Assembly (NCBI RefSeq): GCF_902459465.1
Contig: NC_047066.1
Coordinates: 21,269,047-21,333,046, forward strand
Reading direction: 5' to 3'
DNA: 64,000 nt
From: Asterias rubens
Lineage: Eukaryota > Echinodermata > Asteroidea > Forcipulatida > Asteriidae
The translations under genes and the position numbers were made by a program. The notes beneath the pieces are model-generated. The model was not told where the DNA came from. It saw only the letters and a list, made by a program, of their open reading frames with translations, and ran no database searches. Positions 20,602-32,167 of this stretch are shown one piece after another (the stretch's first letter is position 1; every line of letters begins with the position of its first letter).

Positions 20602-22620
20602 CGTATATACGGTCCTCGGAAAATCCACCTAGATGAGCGACTTTAGCCGAATATCCACCCGTTGACAATCCAGTGGAACGTAATTATATCGATAAAGCTT
20701 TAATATTCGCTGCAAGGCTATACACCGAGCTTGATTCAAGATCAAAACAAGCTTTACTCTAACGCAATAGAGGGCGTGGTTTATCACATGTAGAGTAGTT
20801 TAGACAGTCTCTCTCGAGAGTTTATTGCCGTGTGTTTTTGAAGCAATATTCATTTTAATTTGGGGTTCACCATACAAGCTTTCAATACAAGACAGTTCAG
20901 GACGCGCAAAGGTTAACCACTTAGCCACTGGACCGCCCAGCCGCCTATCGAAATACTGTAGTGGTAGGAGGAAACCTTGCTAGCTTGTGTTTGTAGAAAA
21001 AAAGGACCATCAAAAGAATCCTCGATAGTCATTATTAAGCTAATGAAGCTAATGATGGTGAAATAATTTAGCTCTTACCCCAACAAGACGCTCATTAATA
21101 AATACAAAGGAAACTGTATTTATTAATCATTCATGATAATAATTTGTCAAAAACTCACGCCTTCGCATTTAATCAGTATAATCATTGAGTCAGATAAAAG
21201 CCTTGAAAAGCTATTGTGTCCATTTTATCCTTACAAACAAATATTCGCCATAAAAATTACAGTAGCCGTTTAACGAGAGACATGTATTGTTCTCATGCGA
21301 ACTTGTACTTTTATACAAATATCAAGGTTCAAATTGTGCATAAAAATTAAGCTGTGGCTATCTTTTAAAATTTGAACTACGATTCCAGTAATTAACTGCA
21401 AGATTTTTGAAGTATTAGTTTTCAGCAAACTCGGGCGGTGCAGGGACTAGAGGGTTAAACAAGCTATGATAGAGGAGCAGTATTTAGATTAACGGTACAA
21501 TACACTAATCGAAATGGCATACCCATCCTCAACCAACAAATATGCCAACATCCTTTGGTCTTTTCATCCATATTAATTTTGATACGAAGATATCAGGCAG
21601 AGGAAAGAAATTGGCTGTCAATTAAGGCATGAACAAAAGAGTCAAATCAAATACCCACTCGAGTAATTCATAACCGCCTTAATTATCAGGGGAAAGAGCT
21701 TCTACAATAATGAGCCACTTAATAGACGTAAAGTAATTGTAAGCCTCTCTGTTTGCACTGTTTTATTAGTAGCACGGACCTGTCACTTAGGGTTAGCACG
21801 TCTTAGGTTTAAAGAGGCCACCAGATTGGACGCTTTGGGCTATAAAAAGCGTTTGTTGTGAAAATAATGTGGTGAGAAAGATAAATTAAAAGCATTGACT
21901 ATGAGAGTTTTTCAAAATAACTATATTAAAGAAATATTATTATCCAATAACAAAACAACTGTGAACAAATCGCCATTATTTATATCTCGACTTGTGTTGA
22001 TAACTAATTATAAGAGATGTTAAATTTTGAATCGGGGATAAAGAATTTTTTAATTTTTTGTTTTTACCCATACACCGATGTGTGTTACTCGGGTTGGATT
22101 CAAACCCACGACCCTTCCTTGCAATTGATAATTAATTATCTAAGTTATGTACCGCGATATTTCAAACATCATACCCAGTAAAAATCATAAAATGGTCTCA
22201 TGTTTCTGTTCTTGGAGTATCTCGATACGATCACCTGTTCCATTCGATTTTACTTCATTGAAATATTATTTATCGTCATTTTTGTGTGTTGCAACTATTC
22301 ACCCATGCTATTATTTAAGATACAAATGGATGGGTAATAAGCCCCACCGTGCATATGAAGCGTATCCACTTTTAAATTGGTTTCATTGACATCGTCAATT
22401 ATTAATTCATGCATATTATGCAGCACCACAAACAACAAAATAACGGGGAAGGAGGGCAAACAGAGGAGCGGTATGTCGTAATAAAAGTCCATGTTTGTTA
22501 AAGACTAGACTGCACATTGGCATGTATGTGCTACTTGTGAACGTATAGACTTGATTTCAAGTCTGAGATCGCAGTTATTTATCAGCACCAGCCACGCAAA
22601 ACTCTTCAACAGATAAACTA
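20602..22620. other. Promoter side of subunit C and gene-poor DNA
   Basis: Contains the GGGCGTGG site and AT-rich DNA. A reverse SINE-like remnant at about 22010-22135 includes CATCGGGGATAAAG-type and ACACCGATGTGTGTTA-type motifs. No exon was recognised. Confidence 0.45.
20772..20779. promoter_or_regulatory. GGGCGTGG element upstream of subunit C
   Basis: The same eight bases 171 bp upstream of the subunit C start. The flanks no longer resemble those of A and B, which makes the retained core more suggestive of function. Confidence 0.4.
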
Positions 22621-22625
22621 TCAAA

Positions 22626-23154
22626 GGGTGCGTTCGTTCTAGCTTCCCTGGGTCGACCCCGGTGTGTAGCGGTTTTTTCCCCAGGACGAGTGTGTGCAGA
22701 TAATTACCCACGTAATAATGGGTGCGTTCGTTTAGCTTCCCTGGGTCGACCCCGGTGTGTAGCGGTTTTTTCCCCAGGACGAGTGTGTGCAGATAATTAC
22801 CCACGTAATAATGGGTGCGTTCGTTTAGCTTCCCTGGGTCGACCCCGGTGTGTAGCGGTTTTTTTCCCAGGACGAGTGTGTGCAGATAATTACCCACGTA
22901 ATAATGGGTGCGTTCGGTTAGCTTCCCTGGGTCGACTCCGGTGTGTGGCGTTTTTTTTTTCCCAGGACGAGTGTGTGCAGATAATTACCCACGTAATAAT
23001 GGGTGCGTTCGTTTAGCTTCCCTGGGTCGACTCCGGTGTGTGGCGTTTTTTTTTTTCCAGGACGAGTGTGTGCAGATAATTACCCACGTTCGTCCTGGTA
23101 AAAAAAAACGCCACACACCGGGGTCGACCCAGGGGAGCTAAACGAGCGCACCCA
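22626..23154. repeat. 93-bp tandem array closed by an inverted copy
   Basis: Five direct copies start at GGGTGCGTTCG (22626, 22720, 22813, 22906, 23001; periods 93-95 bp). Each carries TCCCTGGGTCGACCCCGG, a T-run, CCAGGACGAGTGTGTGC and AATTACCCACG. At 23091-23154 a partial copy lies in the opposite orientation (TTCGTCCTGG to GAGCGCACCCA), so the last two units can fold on each other. The reading frames along it repeat with the unit and are not a gene. Confidence 0.92.
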
Positions 23155-24263
23155 ATGTGTTGGCCTTCGTGTAGACTAAAAGCCACAATCACAGACTTAG
23201 GAACCAAGTCCAGTGACCGTCTAGCAACCAAAGAAAACCTGATTTAGTCATTTTTCAAAAACATGTACACATCTCTGAACAAAATAATTATTCAACATCG
23301 CCCTCTTGCGGTAAGTTTGTTTTTTAAGTTTCAGCAAGTTAAAATACAATACATGTACATACCATAGACTGGTGCCATGTCTTTATCGGCAAGGATAATG
23401 CCAGGTTATTGGTTTATGTACACACATATACTATAGGTAGAATTTAACCTCGAACCAAATGTAGGGAACATGAGATGCGAGGTCAAAGGTGATTATATAC
23501 GTGGTCTAAAAACGGCAGACTCTAGCGTAATTACACGAGGTGCGAAGTGTGACGTCGGATGTCCAGGCTACGGCACAACCCATACAAGATGCGATAAAGC
23601 ACTTCTAGCAGGCTCAGACTAACAAGCTAACAGCCGAATTCACGAAACGGCACTAGTATCATTCCTAAGTCGAGTTTAGGACGAGTAATTCGTCCACAAT
23701 TAGGGGGGGGGGGGTTAACGTCTATGGATACGGAACTTAACTCGTCTGGTCCTTTCAATCCTAAGTTAGAACAGAGTTTGGTGAAATCGACGGCAGGCAC
23801 TCTTTCAATGTCGCATGGCTCTTTAATGATACTCACTATGGATTCCTTATTAAATGGTACTCACAATAATTATGATAAGTTATATAAATATGCAAATGTA
23901 GGAAATCATTTTTATCGTTGTGAGAGCAAATTCTAGGGAATAACACTGTGCCATTACAGTATGTCTTCTCCAAATTGTACGCGTACGTGTTTCAGGGGTG
24001 AAATTCATTGCTGACAAAAATGCCCGATATAAAAAAGTGTCAACAGTTTGGAAGGAAATGATAAAGTTTCGAAATTTTAGGAGGAAATGATGCAGTTTCC
24101 GGCTTTATGTCACCCTGGGGTTTAGCTTTAAGGAATAATTTCCAAAACAGAGAAGTGGATCAAAGAGCAGGATTTATTTAAACAATTATGTTGCGGTTGT
24201 TTTTCTTCGACGGGTGGATACACACACAAAATCTGAATTCAGAAATCAGGGAGCTAAACTTAC

Positions 24264-24349
24264 CGATGTGGCTCCGATCTCACTGGTGCTCCTGGTTTAG
24301 TCCGTGGATGCCTTTGAGTAACAACGGCTGTCTCATTTGATATGTTTTC
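24264..24349 (-). CDS. Possible internal exon of an unidentified minus-strand gene
   Basis: An 86-bp segment bounded by a TTTTCAG acceptor and a GTAAGTTT donor. One frame is open (ENISNETAVVTQRHPRTKPG and eight further residues) and the other two have stops. The peptide is not recognised. No neighbouring exon that would join it was found, so it may be chance or part of a longer gene whose other exons are short. Confidence 0.25.
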
Positions 24350-24415
24350 CTGAAAATGAACACACATTGGTAAAAGTTAATTAATGACCATGAGAAGGGC
24401 ACTCTCTTATTTTAT

Positions 24416-24458
24416 GGGGGGGGGGGGGGGGGGGGTGGGGGGGGATGGGGGGGGGGGG
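24416..24458. repeat. Long oligo-G tract (G-quadruplex candidate)
   Basis: Forty-three bases of almost pure G broken only by single T and AT interruptions. It can form quadruplexes on the plus strand. Shorter G runs recur at 23703, 25201, 34052, 50540 and 63782. Confidence 0.85.
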
Positions 24459-25536
24459 TCTAGTACCAAACTGTGGTTGACAAGAAGTTCGCTGACAGGA
24501 TACATTTCGATTTCGACTCGGTGTTGTACGGTGGTAGTAGGAGCTGTGTTATTTTGGCTATCTCGGTTATTATCTATTGTTTATCGAGGACTTCAGTTTT
24601 TAACCCTTTGTTAAACAAAGGGATAATTTTCGAAACCTTACATAAGAAAAAACACGTGATTGGTTTTCTTTTTAATTAGATAAATATTCATTATTAGTGT
24701 AGTACAACTGTTACCTTTAAAAGGGAAAACAAATCGCCCTATCGTGGTAAACATTTCAACAGCGACTCGTCAGATCATAGAGCTTTGCACTGCCCAAGGC
24801 ATAAGGGAAGAAAAAGAGCGCCAGGATCGTTCACCCAAGGGAATAAATTTGCGGTTATTTCTGATTTTCTTGAGAGCTGTGACCTCGCTAACATAATTAT
24901 GAAGATCTATTAATAATCTTGAAAATAAGACCACATCCCTTCAATGAATGTTGTGACCTTATTTTATTCCTTAACTCATTGTTCTCTCATTCGCGCATAA
25001 ATGTTCACCTTATAAAAAAAGTTATACTGTTTATAACATTTTATACAAACTTCTCCAACTCCATGTAAATCTCTCATTACATTCAAAGGCTGTGAAAAAT
25101 AACACATTTTATTTACGTATAACAGCACCCTAAGTTTAAAGGGCATAATAGTTTACATGTAGATGATTTAGCTTTGGGCTATGTTTTCTTTGTAATTAAT
25201 GGGGGGGGGGTATTAACTCGGGATTGATTCTGTATGTCCACATTCTCTACGCCATTAAAATCGACAATTCGTTATAGAGCAACACAAATTCCAGTAAAAT
25301 TACATCAATTAAAACAGTCGCTTGTTTTTACATTGACCTCTATTCAATAAACTTTCCTGCTGTAGTTTTAAAATTTACTCTTATCGGCTGATAATTACAG
25401 TCATTTTCGTTGAAAATGGTTAATTCTTGTTTCCAGATTAGTCACCAAGTTTCCAATCTTCATGGTTAAGGGACTTTCTTTGACTCAAATCTTTACGTGG
25501 GCGCTATAGATCATCATAAATAAATGTGTATTTGCA

Positions 25537-25881
25537 TTAAAGTATTTGAGTACCTTTTCAAAATGTCCATAGATTTACATTAAACTTACAGGGTTTGAAA
25601 ATAATGATAGTGGAAAGCTTCCTGAGGTGCTGTAGTTTTTGAGAAATGAGTAAAACAATGCCATAAAAATACGTTTGTAAACGATTAAAATAATTTTCGT
25701 CTCATGAGACGAAAATTATTTCCCTGACATTGTTTTACTCATTTCCCAAAAACTACAGCACCTCAGCACGTAATATTTTCAGGGAAGCTTTCTACTATCA
25801 TTATCTTCAAACTGTGTAAGTTTAGTGTAAATCTGTGGACATTGTGTTTTTTGTCCAACAAAAGATACATAGACCCTTTAA
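25537..25881. mobile_element. Foldback MITE with central perfect palindrome
   Basis: TTAA-bounded inverted arms: TGTCCATAGATTTACATTAA on one side, and on the other an inverted match reading TGTCCACAGATTTACACTAA. Both sides also carry TGAGGTGCTGTAGTTTTTGAG or its inverse. The centre (25688-25721) is a perfect 34-bp palindrome around CGTCTCATGAGACG. Confidence 0.85.
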
Positions 25882-26680
25882 GTTATCAGGTCAGTACTAT
25901 TTGTATCAGCAGCGAAATGCAACAGTTCGTTTATGCACGGGTAAAGGTCAATATTTATGAGTCACAAATCAAACGGTTTTAAAGTTTTTCGGCCAAGAAT
26001 CATCAAGAACTATAGTAGCCCTAAATCCGACTTATTTGACACAGAACACCCTTTTTTCACAAGGAATTCTTGTTTACATCGATCTGTTTCCCTCTTCAGT
26101 GCTGTTCAAGGTCTTCCAATAACCAAAGGTGGAAATTGCATCGATATATAATATGTTTTAGAGAGAAGAGTAAAAGAGTGTCTTACAATTATTGTGTCAG
26201 AGTTGTGCGAATATTTATTGTTTAAATTAATATTATTACATATAAAGACAAAACCCCTGTTTACTTTGAATTTGTTCGATCAAGGTATCTAGCATTAAAT
26301 ATCAGTCACAACCGCTATAGATACATTATTTCCTAAAATTCTATGAAAATAAACGTATGGGCGTTCCAACGTTCTTCCGATGATATCTCAAAAACCTTCT
26401 CAATCCTTCACTCTACTAAAGCAGGTTGATTGTATACTGTGTTGTATAACTGTAACAGTTTGTTCATGATTGGTAAACTTATTACACCTTTAAATGTTCA
26501 GGGGGCTTCGATACAGCTGCTCAATGTAAAACATGATGTCTTGGTTTTGTTTACAATGCGTCATAGCTTCCGATGCTTTGGCATACATTCACTTGGGATA
26601 ACGTTTTTACCCACCGAGATTTTCATCTTGATTCAGCATTTTAAACACCAGAATCAAGGGAAGGGTTAAAAGGTTTCATC
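25882..26680. other. Gene-poor DNA
   Basis: AT-rich DNA with short open frames of no recognisable character. No repeat or exon could be supported. Confidence 0.35.
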
Positions 26681-27800
26681 AAAACCCAGGGAAGCCAAGA
26701 CTGCATCTTGGAACTTTTCCAAAATATTCAAGTTTGTCAGAACGTCTTCCTTCCTTCTCTTAGGTGCTTTTGGAAGGTTGCCATATTTTGCTCCATTTGC
26801 AGAAATAGTCAAGCGTTTGGTGGAAGTGCCAGATTTAGAACAATACAGGATGGAGTTTCTTTCATGCTTTTCTGATGTTGTTGGTTGACGCCAAGTTTTG
26901 AAAACGTTATGTCTTCTTTTTTCTTTCTCTGCTGTGTTCTTTTGGATGGCGGCCACATTTTGCTCCATTTAGTGCAGCAACAGTTAGGTGGTAAGGTGGA
27001 AGTGCCAGATTTAGAACATACAGGATGGAGTTTCTTTCAGGCTTTACTGATGTTGTTGGTTGACGCCAAGTTAAGAAAAGCTATAGATGCTATTTCGTCT
27101 TTCTTTTCTCTCTTGTGTGTTCTTTTGGACGGTGGCCACATTTTTCTCCATTTAGTGCAGCAACAGTTAAGTGGTTTGGCGGAAGTGCCAGATTTAGAAC
27201 ATACAGGATGGAGTTTCTTTCAGGCTTTTCTGATGTTGTTGGTTGACGCCAAGTTTTGAAAAGCTATAGATGCTATTTCGTCTTTCTTTTCTCTCTTGTG
27301 TGTTCTTTTGGAAGGCTGCCACAGCTTGCACCATTTCGGTAAGGCAACGGTAAAGTGTTTTGTTGAAGTGCCAGATTTAGAACAGGAGGATGGAGTTTCT
27401 TTCAAGCTTTTCTGATGTTGTTGGTTGAGGCCAAGTTTTCAAAATCTATAGATGCTATGTCTTCTTTATTTCTTTCTCTGTTGTGTTCTTTTAAATGGTG
27501 GCCACAAAGTGCAGCAACGGTTAAGTCGTTTGGTGGAAGTGCCAGGTTTAGAACACAGGATGGAGTTTCTCTATATTTTCTGATGTTAGGTGAGGCCAAA
27601 TTTTGAACATGAACATCGTTATGCTATGTCTACTTTTTTTAAATGTTATTTTGGAAGGTTGCCACAGTTTCCAACAATTTTGATGCTGCAACCTGGGTGT
27701 TTTGGGAGAAGTGCCAGGTTTATAACATTCAGGGTAGATTTTCTGTCTCCTTTTTCTGACGATTGTTAGTTGAGGCCAAGTTTTTAACTTCAACATCGTT
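26681..27800. repeat. About 175-bp tandem array, six units
   Basis: Six units marked by TGCCAGATTTAGAACA or close variants at 26827, 27003, 27187, 27369, 27540 and 27711 (periods 171-184 bp). Each also has GATGGAGTTTCTTTC, a TCTTTCTTTTCTCTC-like stretch and GGCCAC with GCAGCAAC. Units have drifted more than in the 93-bp array. Open frames on both strands follow the unit and look like by-products. Confidence 0.9.
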
Positions 27801-30447
27801 ATGCAAACGTCTTAATCCTTATTTTAAAGCAGCCCCAATCCCTAACTATCTCGAGGACACGTTGTTTTGGACGCCTTCCATGGGCTATAAAAAGACCACA
27901 GACCGGATGGTCGAGTTAAACCTCCAGAACCCACAACCCTCCAATCTGAACTCTTCGTCCAATACTACGTGTCATACTGTTCAGTTTAATGCATATAGTA
28001 TAGGACAGATCTTCGTCCAAATTCGACCGTCCATGAGTGAAAAACAAGTGCGTCATCAATCACGTGCTCGTGGGGTATGTCAGTCACCGAATATAAAACA
28101 GAAAGTTACGTTTAATGGAAAAGAACTCTTACAATATTGTTATAATGAGTATTAATAATAATAATGTTAACAGCAATATAAAGCGCCACATATCCAACAA
28201 ATTGCCCAAACGCGCTATACATCAAAAGAAGAACACTTTACATTATCAAAAGCTTTAAAAAATGCTAAAAAGATCAAACATTATAAATTAAGCAAGGCAA
28301 AACTTCAAGAAGTACGGTACAAAGTACAGTTTATTGTGTTCAGTAATTTTGTCCAAAACAAGATGAATACACAAGTCTTCAGTGTCAGCTTCTTCGAGGT
28401 AAAAAAACGTTTTCAAAACATTTGGATCATAACTTAGCGAGATTTAGATCATAAAGCTTTCTTATATTTTTATTTTTGTATAGGTGAAGTCGATTTTCTT
28501 TTACGTTATTTGCAGAAAATAATCACGAAAACAAAACATATTTGTATTGTGGCCCTGCCCAGCATCTTGAGTATGCTTCTTTCTTCCTAACTAGCTTTCT
28601 AATTTTAGACTGAGTTTCGACCCCCCACCCAAACGTTTTTTTATTATATACTAACAGCTGAAAGGTCATTTCTTTTTAATAGCATTAAAATAATTTGACC
28701 CGGAAATCGCTTTGCAGCAAGACGGATATGCTAATCAAAATGTATTAGAGAGGGCCCACTCACTGAATAAAAAAATCAATTAAACTCATGACTTATAATG
28801 TATTGTCATCGCCAAAAAAGAGTTCAACCATGAGATTCAGAGATTAATATTGGATGACTGATGTGTGGGTTCAAATTGGAGAAATTAACCGCTCCTCAAC
28901 CTCAACTTCGTTGATGAAAGATGTAAGCAATATACACAGGTCAATATTTTGAGATGAAGTTCCCTTATCATTGAAAACTGCCGGCGTTTAAAGTTATTTT
29001 TGATTAGTAAATGCAAACATACTTTGTGATTTACATTGTTCGAACTCGGTGGATGCGTTTCAGTAAAACAACGAAATATTTCATATTGTCTTATAAATAC
29101 CCAAGCGTTTCGACCCTAGCAGAGTCTTTCATGAGAGCTAAGTGACGAGAAAGACTCATAGGGTCAAAACACCATACTACTAATATTGTTTTGCATTAAC
29201 ACCTCTTGGTTGGTAAGCAGTTTGTAACAGCAATTTTTGTTCTTCTCATTTTCGTTTTAGTTAACTTTTCCCATACTGTTCGTAATCATGCTTTATTTGA
29301 CAGCTGCAATAAAAAAAACGATAATTTGCGTTGTCCTTGCATGGGGACCAGGTAATAAAAAAAGTGGGACGAGGTCTTGGACGTCTGTTAAGAACCGGCA
29401 GGGTCGTGGCCGTGCGATAAAAAACCTCGGCCCGGTCCTTTATCACACGGCCACTAGGCTACCCTGCAGGTTTTAAACGAAGGTTCAAGACCGAGTCACT
29501 ACTCATTGATTCTAATTCATAAATACCCCTTAAGTTTGATTAAACGCAGACATGTTGGAAAACTGGGGGGAAATCAGTAATTTTTAAGTTCTTGTCATCA
29601 TCTCATGCTCCGTTTCGTGAAGCGTCAACATGAATTAGTGACATTTTGTCACCATGATCAAAAGCGTTTCTCGTTATTGTTTTTCCTAATTCTCAGCATT
29701 CTGCTTTCGAAAAAAGATTAGCAGAAATTACGTGGAAAAGGAACGTTGAAAGGAAACGTTAAACAAAATCATGCTTAGTAAAAAAAGATTCTCCAGTCGT
29801 CATTATTCATAAGTTCCTATGTCCTCAACCACAAAAGCTATTTTGACAATCTCTACATCATGAAAGGGCTTTACGTGCGTTCTCTGTTAACATTATAAAA
29901 TAAGTATGTGTTATTTACGGTGCGATGTTTACTTTTGTCTAGTTGTTGCATTTCAAGCAGCCCGATGTAATTTCACAAAATAAGAATGACCAAAGTGACA
30001 AACCCTATTAAAAATGTAGCGTTTGGTGGTATCCTGCTTATTAGTGCTTAGCAGAATGTTTAAAGCAATATTTTCTGCTTTTAAGCAGCCTTATGGCATT
30101 TGGCCCTGCCTGTACGGTCATTTTATTTGGACATAGAGTGTGCCATGTACATTTGTCCGACCAAACAGAATGCATGCCATGCTGTATAGGCGGGGAGGGG
30201 GAAGGCAAATCAGCGGTTAGAACAGTGGTTCTATTTGTGTCTTTTTGAGGATGCAGAACGTGATTGAAGTAATTACGTACTTCGATGACGCACTACCTCC
30301 CCTTTACATCATGACCTGTTCCTAAAATACATTATAACCATGCGATGATGTCATCTAAATGAAAAACGCACGGGTATTAACTTTCCCTTATTACATTATC
30401 AATTAGTGAAAAATGTTTGAGATGTTGTATAGTGAAATTTTGTTAGA
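27801..30447. other. Gene-poor DNA with an imperfect foldback
   Basis: Contains an imperfect inverted repeat at about 29365-29497 (GGCCGTGCGATAAA facing TTTATCACACGGCC). A remnant of the AGCAGC-type foldback family is at 30030-30111. A TATAAAAAG box occurs at about 27886, but no gene follows that I recognise. Confidence 0.4.
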
Positions 30448-30796
30448 TTAAAGGCAGTGGGCACTATTGGTAATTACTCAAAATAATTATTAGCATGAAA
30501 CCTTTCTTGGTGACGAGTAATGGGGACAGGTTGATAGTATAAAACATCGGAGACAGGTTGATAATATAAAACATCAGAGACCTCAGATTTAGAACTTGAG
30601 GTCTCGAAATCAACCATTTTAAACGCACACTTATACTTCGTGTAACAAGGGTGTTTTTTCTTTCATTATTATCTCGCAAGTTCGATGACCGATTGAGCTC
30701 AAATTTTCACAGGTTTGTTATTTTATGCTTATGTTGAAATGCACAAACTGTGAAGGCTAGTCTTTGACAACCACCAATAGTGTCCACTCCCTTTAA
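30448..30796. mobile_element. Foldback MITE, family 1
   Basis: TTAAAGGCAGTGGGCACTAT at one end, ACCAATAGTGTCCACTCCCT at the other. The interior has a short local duplication of GACAGGTTGATA. Confidence 0.88.
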
Positions 30797-31795
30797 GGGG
30801 TGAGTGTGACATTGTAGATAATGTTTGCCGCGTCCGGACAAAAGAAGATGTTTATCCCAACTTTTACAGTGTACATCATTCGATTAAAGTTCAAGAATTT
30901 CATGTCCTTCGTATGCAGTATGTTTCTCCCAAGAGACTCAAACATCTTAATTGTTTTCAGTCATAAAATGACCACACAAAAAAACACGTAGTGTAAATGG
31001 TGAGATTCTCTTTGCAAGTCTCTTTCTTTAAAGTGACAGTGGTTTTTCAGCTGCTAAATATTGCTGCAGTTCGTTTTAAAATCCTAACTCTTGTTTTCAC
31101 AATGAAATTTCCCATGAATTTGTTTCAGTATTTCAGAATGCCACCATTGACCCCCTTGAATTGGCCACCATCTCAGATGAAACATGCACGCATGAAATGG
31201 TATCGCTGGCTCAGAGGTGCGCAGTGCGTACACGTGTAAATCTTTCCATTGTTTTACATCAAAGATGGTGGTCAATGACGTCATGCGCAGTCCATCTATA
31301 CCTAATTATAACTAGAAACTACGGCACATGACGGTCATTGTCTGTGTTATATAGGCTAATAGATTGGTTTAATGAGCTGGACACAAAGCCTTATCCGCAA
31401 AATAACAAACAAACACTGTAAACATACATCTAAATAGGATGCACGACATTCAAACAGACATTGATTTAAAGTAACAGGAATTGATGAACAGTGACTGGTT
31501 CTTTGGCCATAATCCAGCATTTTCCAAAAGTGACAAAGGACATTGACATTAAGATGTGTTGTTGTTCCAATAGGTCAAGGAACATGTCGACACTTCCTTC
31601 TACATGAACTTAACATTTCGTTCACAACCACAGAGGAAATCTAAATTAACTCTAAACCTTTACAGTTTTGATATTAAATCAACGAATGGAAACATTCCAA
31701 GGACAGGGAAAGATCGTTGAGATGCAGTGGCGGATTGTATAAAAGTTGCATCTACATCCTGAAGCAACTGTTTGACGTCTACTGTGAATCAATTG

Positions 31796-32167
31796 TTAAA
31801 GCCATTGAACACTTTCGGTAAACAGTATTGTCCAAAGGCCAACACTTCGTGTATCACAACTTCTATACAAAATAACAAACCTATGAAAATTTAGGCTCAA
31901 TCGGTCATCGGAGTCGGGAGAAAATAATGGACCATCCCACCCAATTTTTTCCGCACGTTTATGACATGTGCTTTAAACAAATCCGTAATTCTCGCTATCG
32001 AGAATTGATAATTGTTTTAATGTTTTCTCAAAAAATAAAGCATTTCATGGAATAATATTTCAGGAGAAGTCTTTCACCATGACCTTCTGTAAACCCTGTA
32101 AGTTATTTGTAAATCTGTAAACTTGTTTTTATTGTTTTCTGTTCCGAAAGTGTATATTGGCTTTAAA
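31796..32167. mobile_element. Foldback MITE, family 2
   Basis: Inverted ends TTAAAGCCATTGAACACTTT and, reversed, CCGAAAGTGTATATTGGCTT. The interior has AATTCTCGCTATCGAGAATT. It is homologous along its length to the copy at 59090-59463. Confidence 0.9.

Larger units (their letters stand above)
23155..25536. other. Gene-poor DNA with G-rich tract
   Basis: AT-rich DNA with an oligo-G run at 23703-23714 and a much larger G tract at 24416-24458. One exon-like segment on the minus strand is listed separately. Otherwise nothing supportable. Confidence 0.4.

Noticed and set aside
22505-23231. Cys-containing repeated reading frames on both strands
   Set aside because: The unit of about 93 bp is divisible by three, so any open unit yields a long frame. 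Frames shift where the T-run changes length.
26666-27796. Open frames through the ~175-bp array (for example at 26885-27259)
   Set aside because: They repeat with the DNA unit, change frame between units, and occur on both strands.
27763-28155. A 130-codon open frame on the plus strand
   Set aside because: It starts inside the tandem array, matches nothing I recognise, and shows no conserved motif or splice support. It is best left as a chance frame unless transcripts are found.
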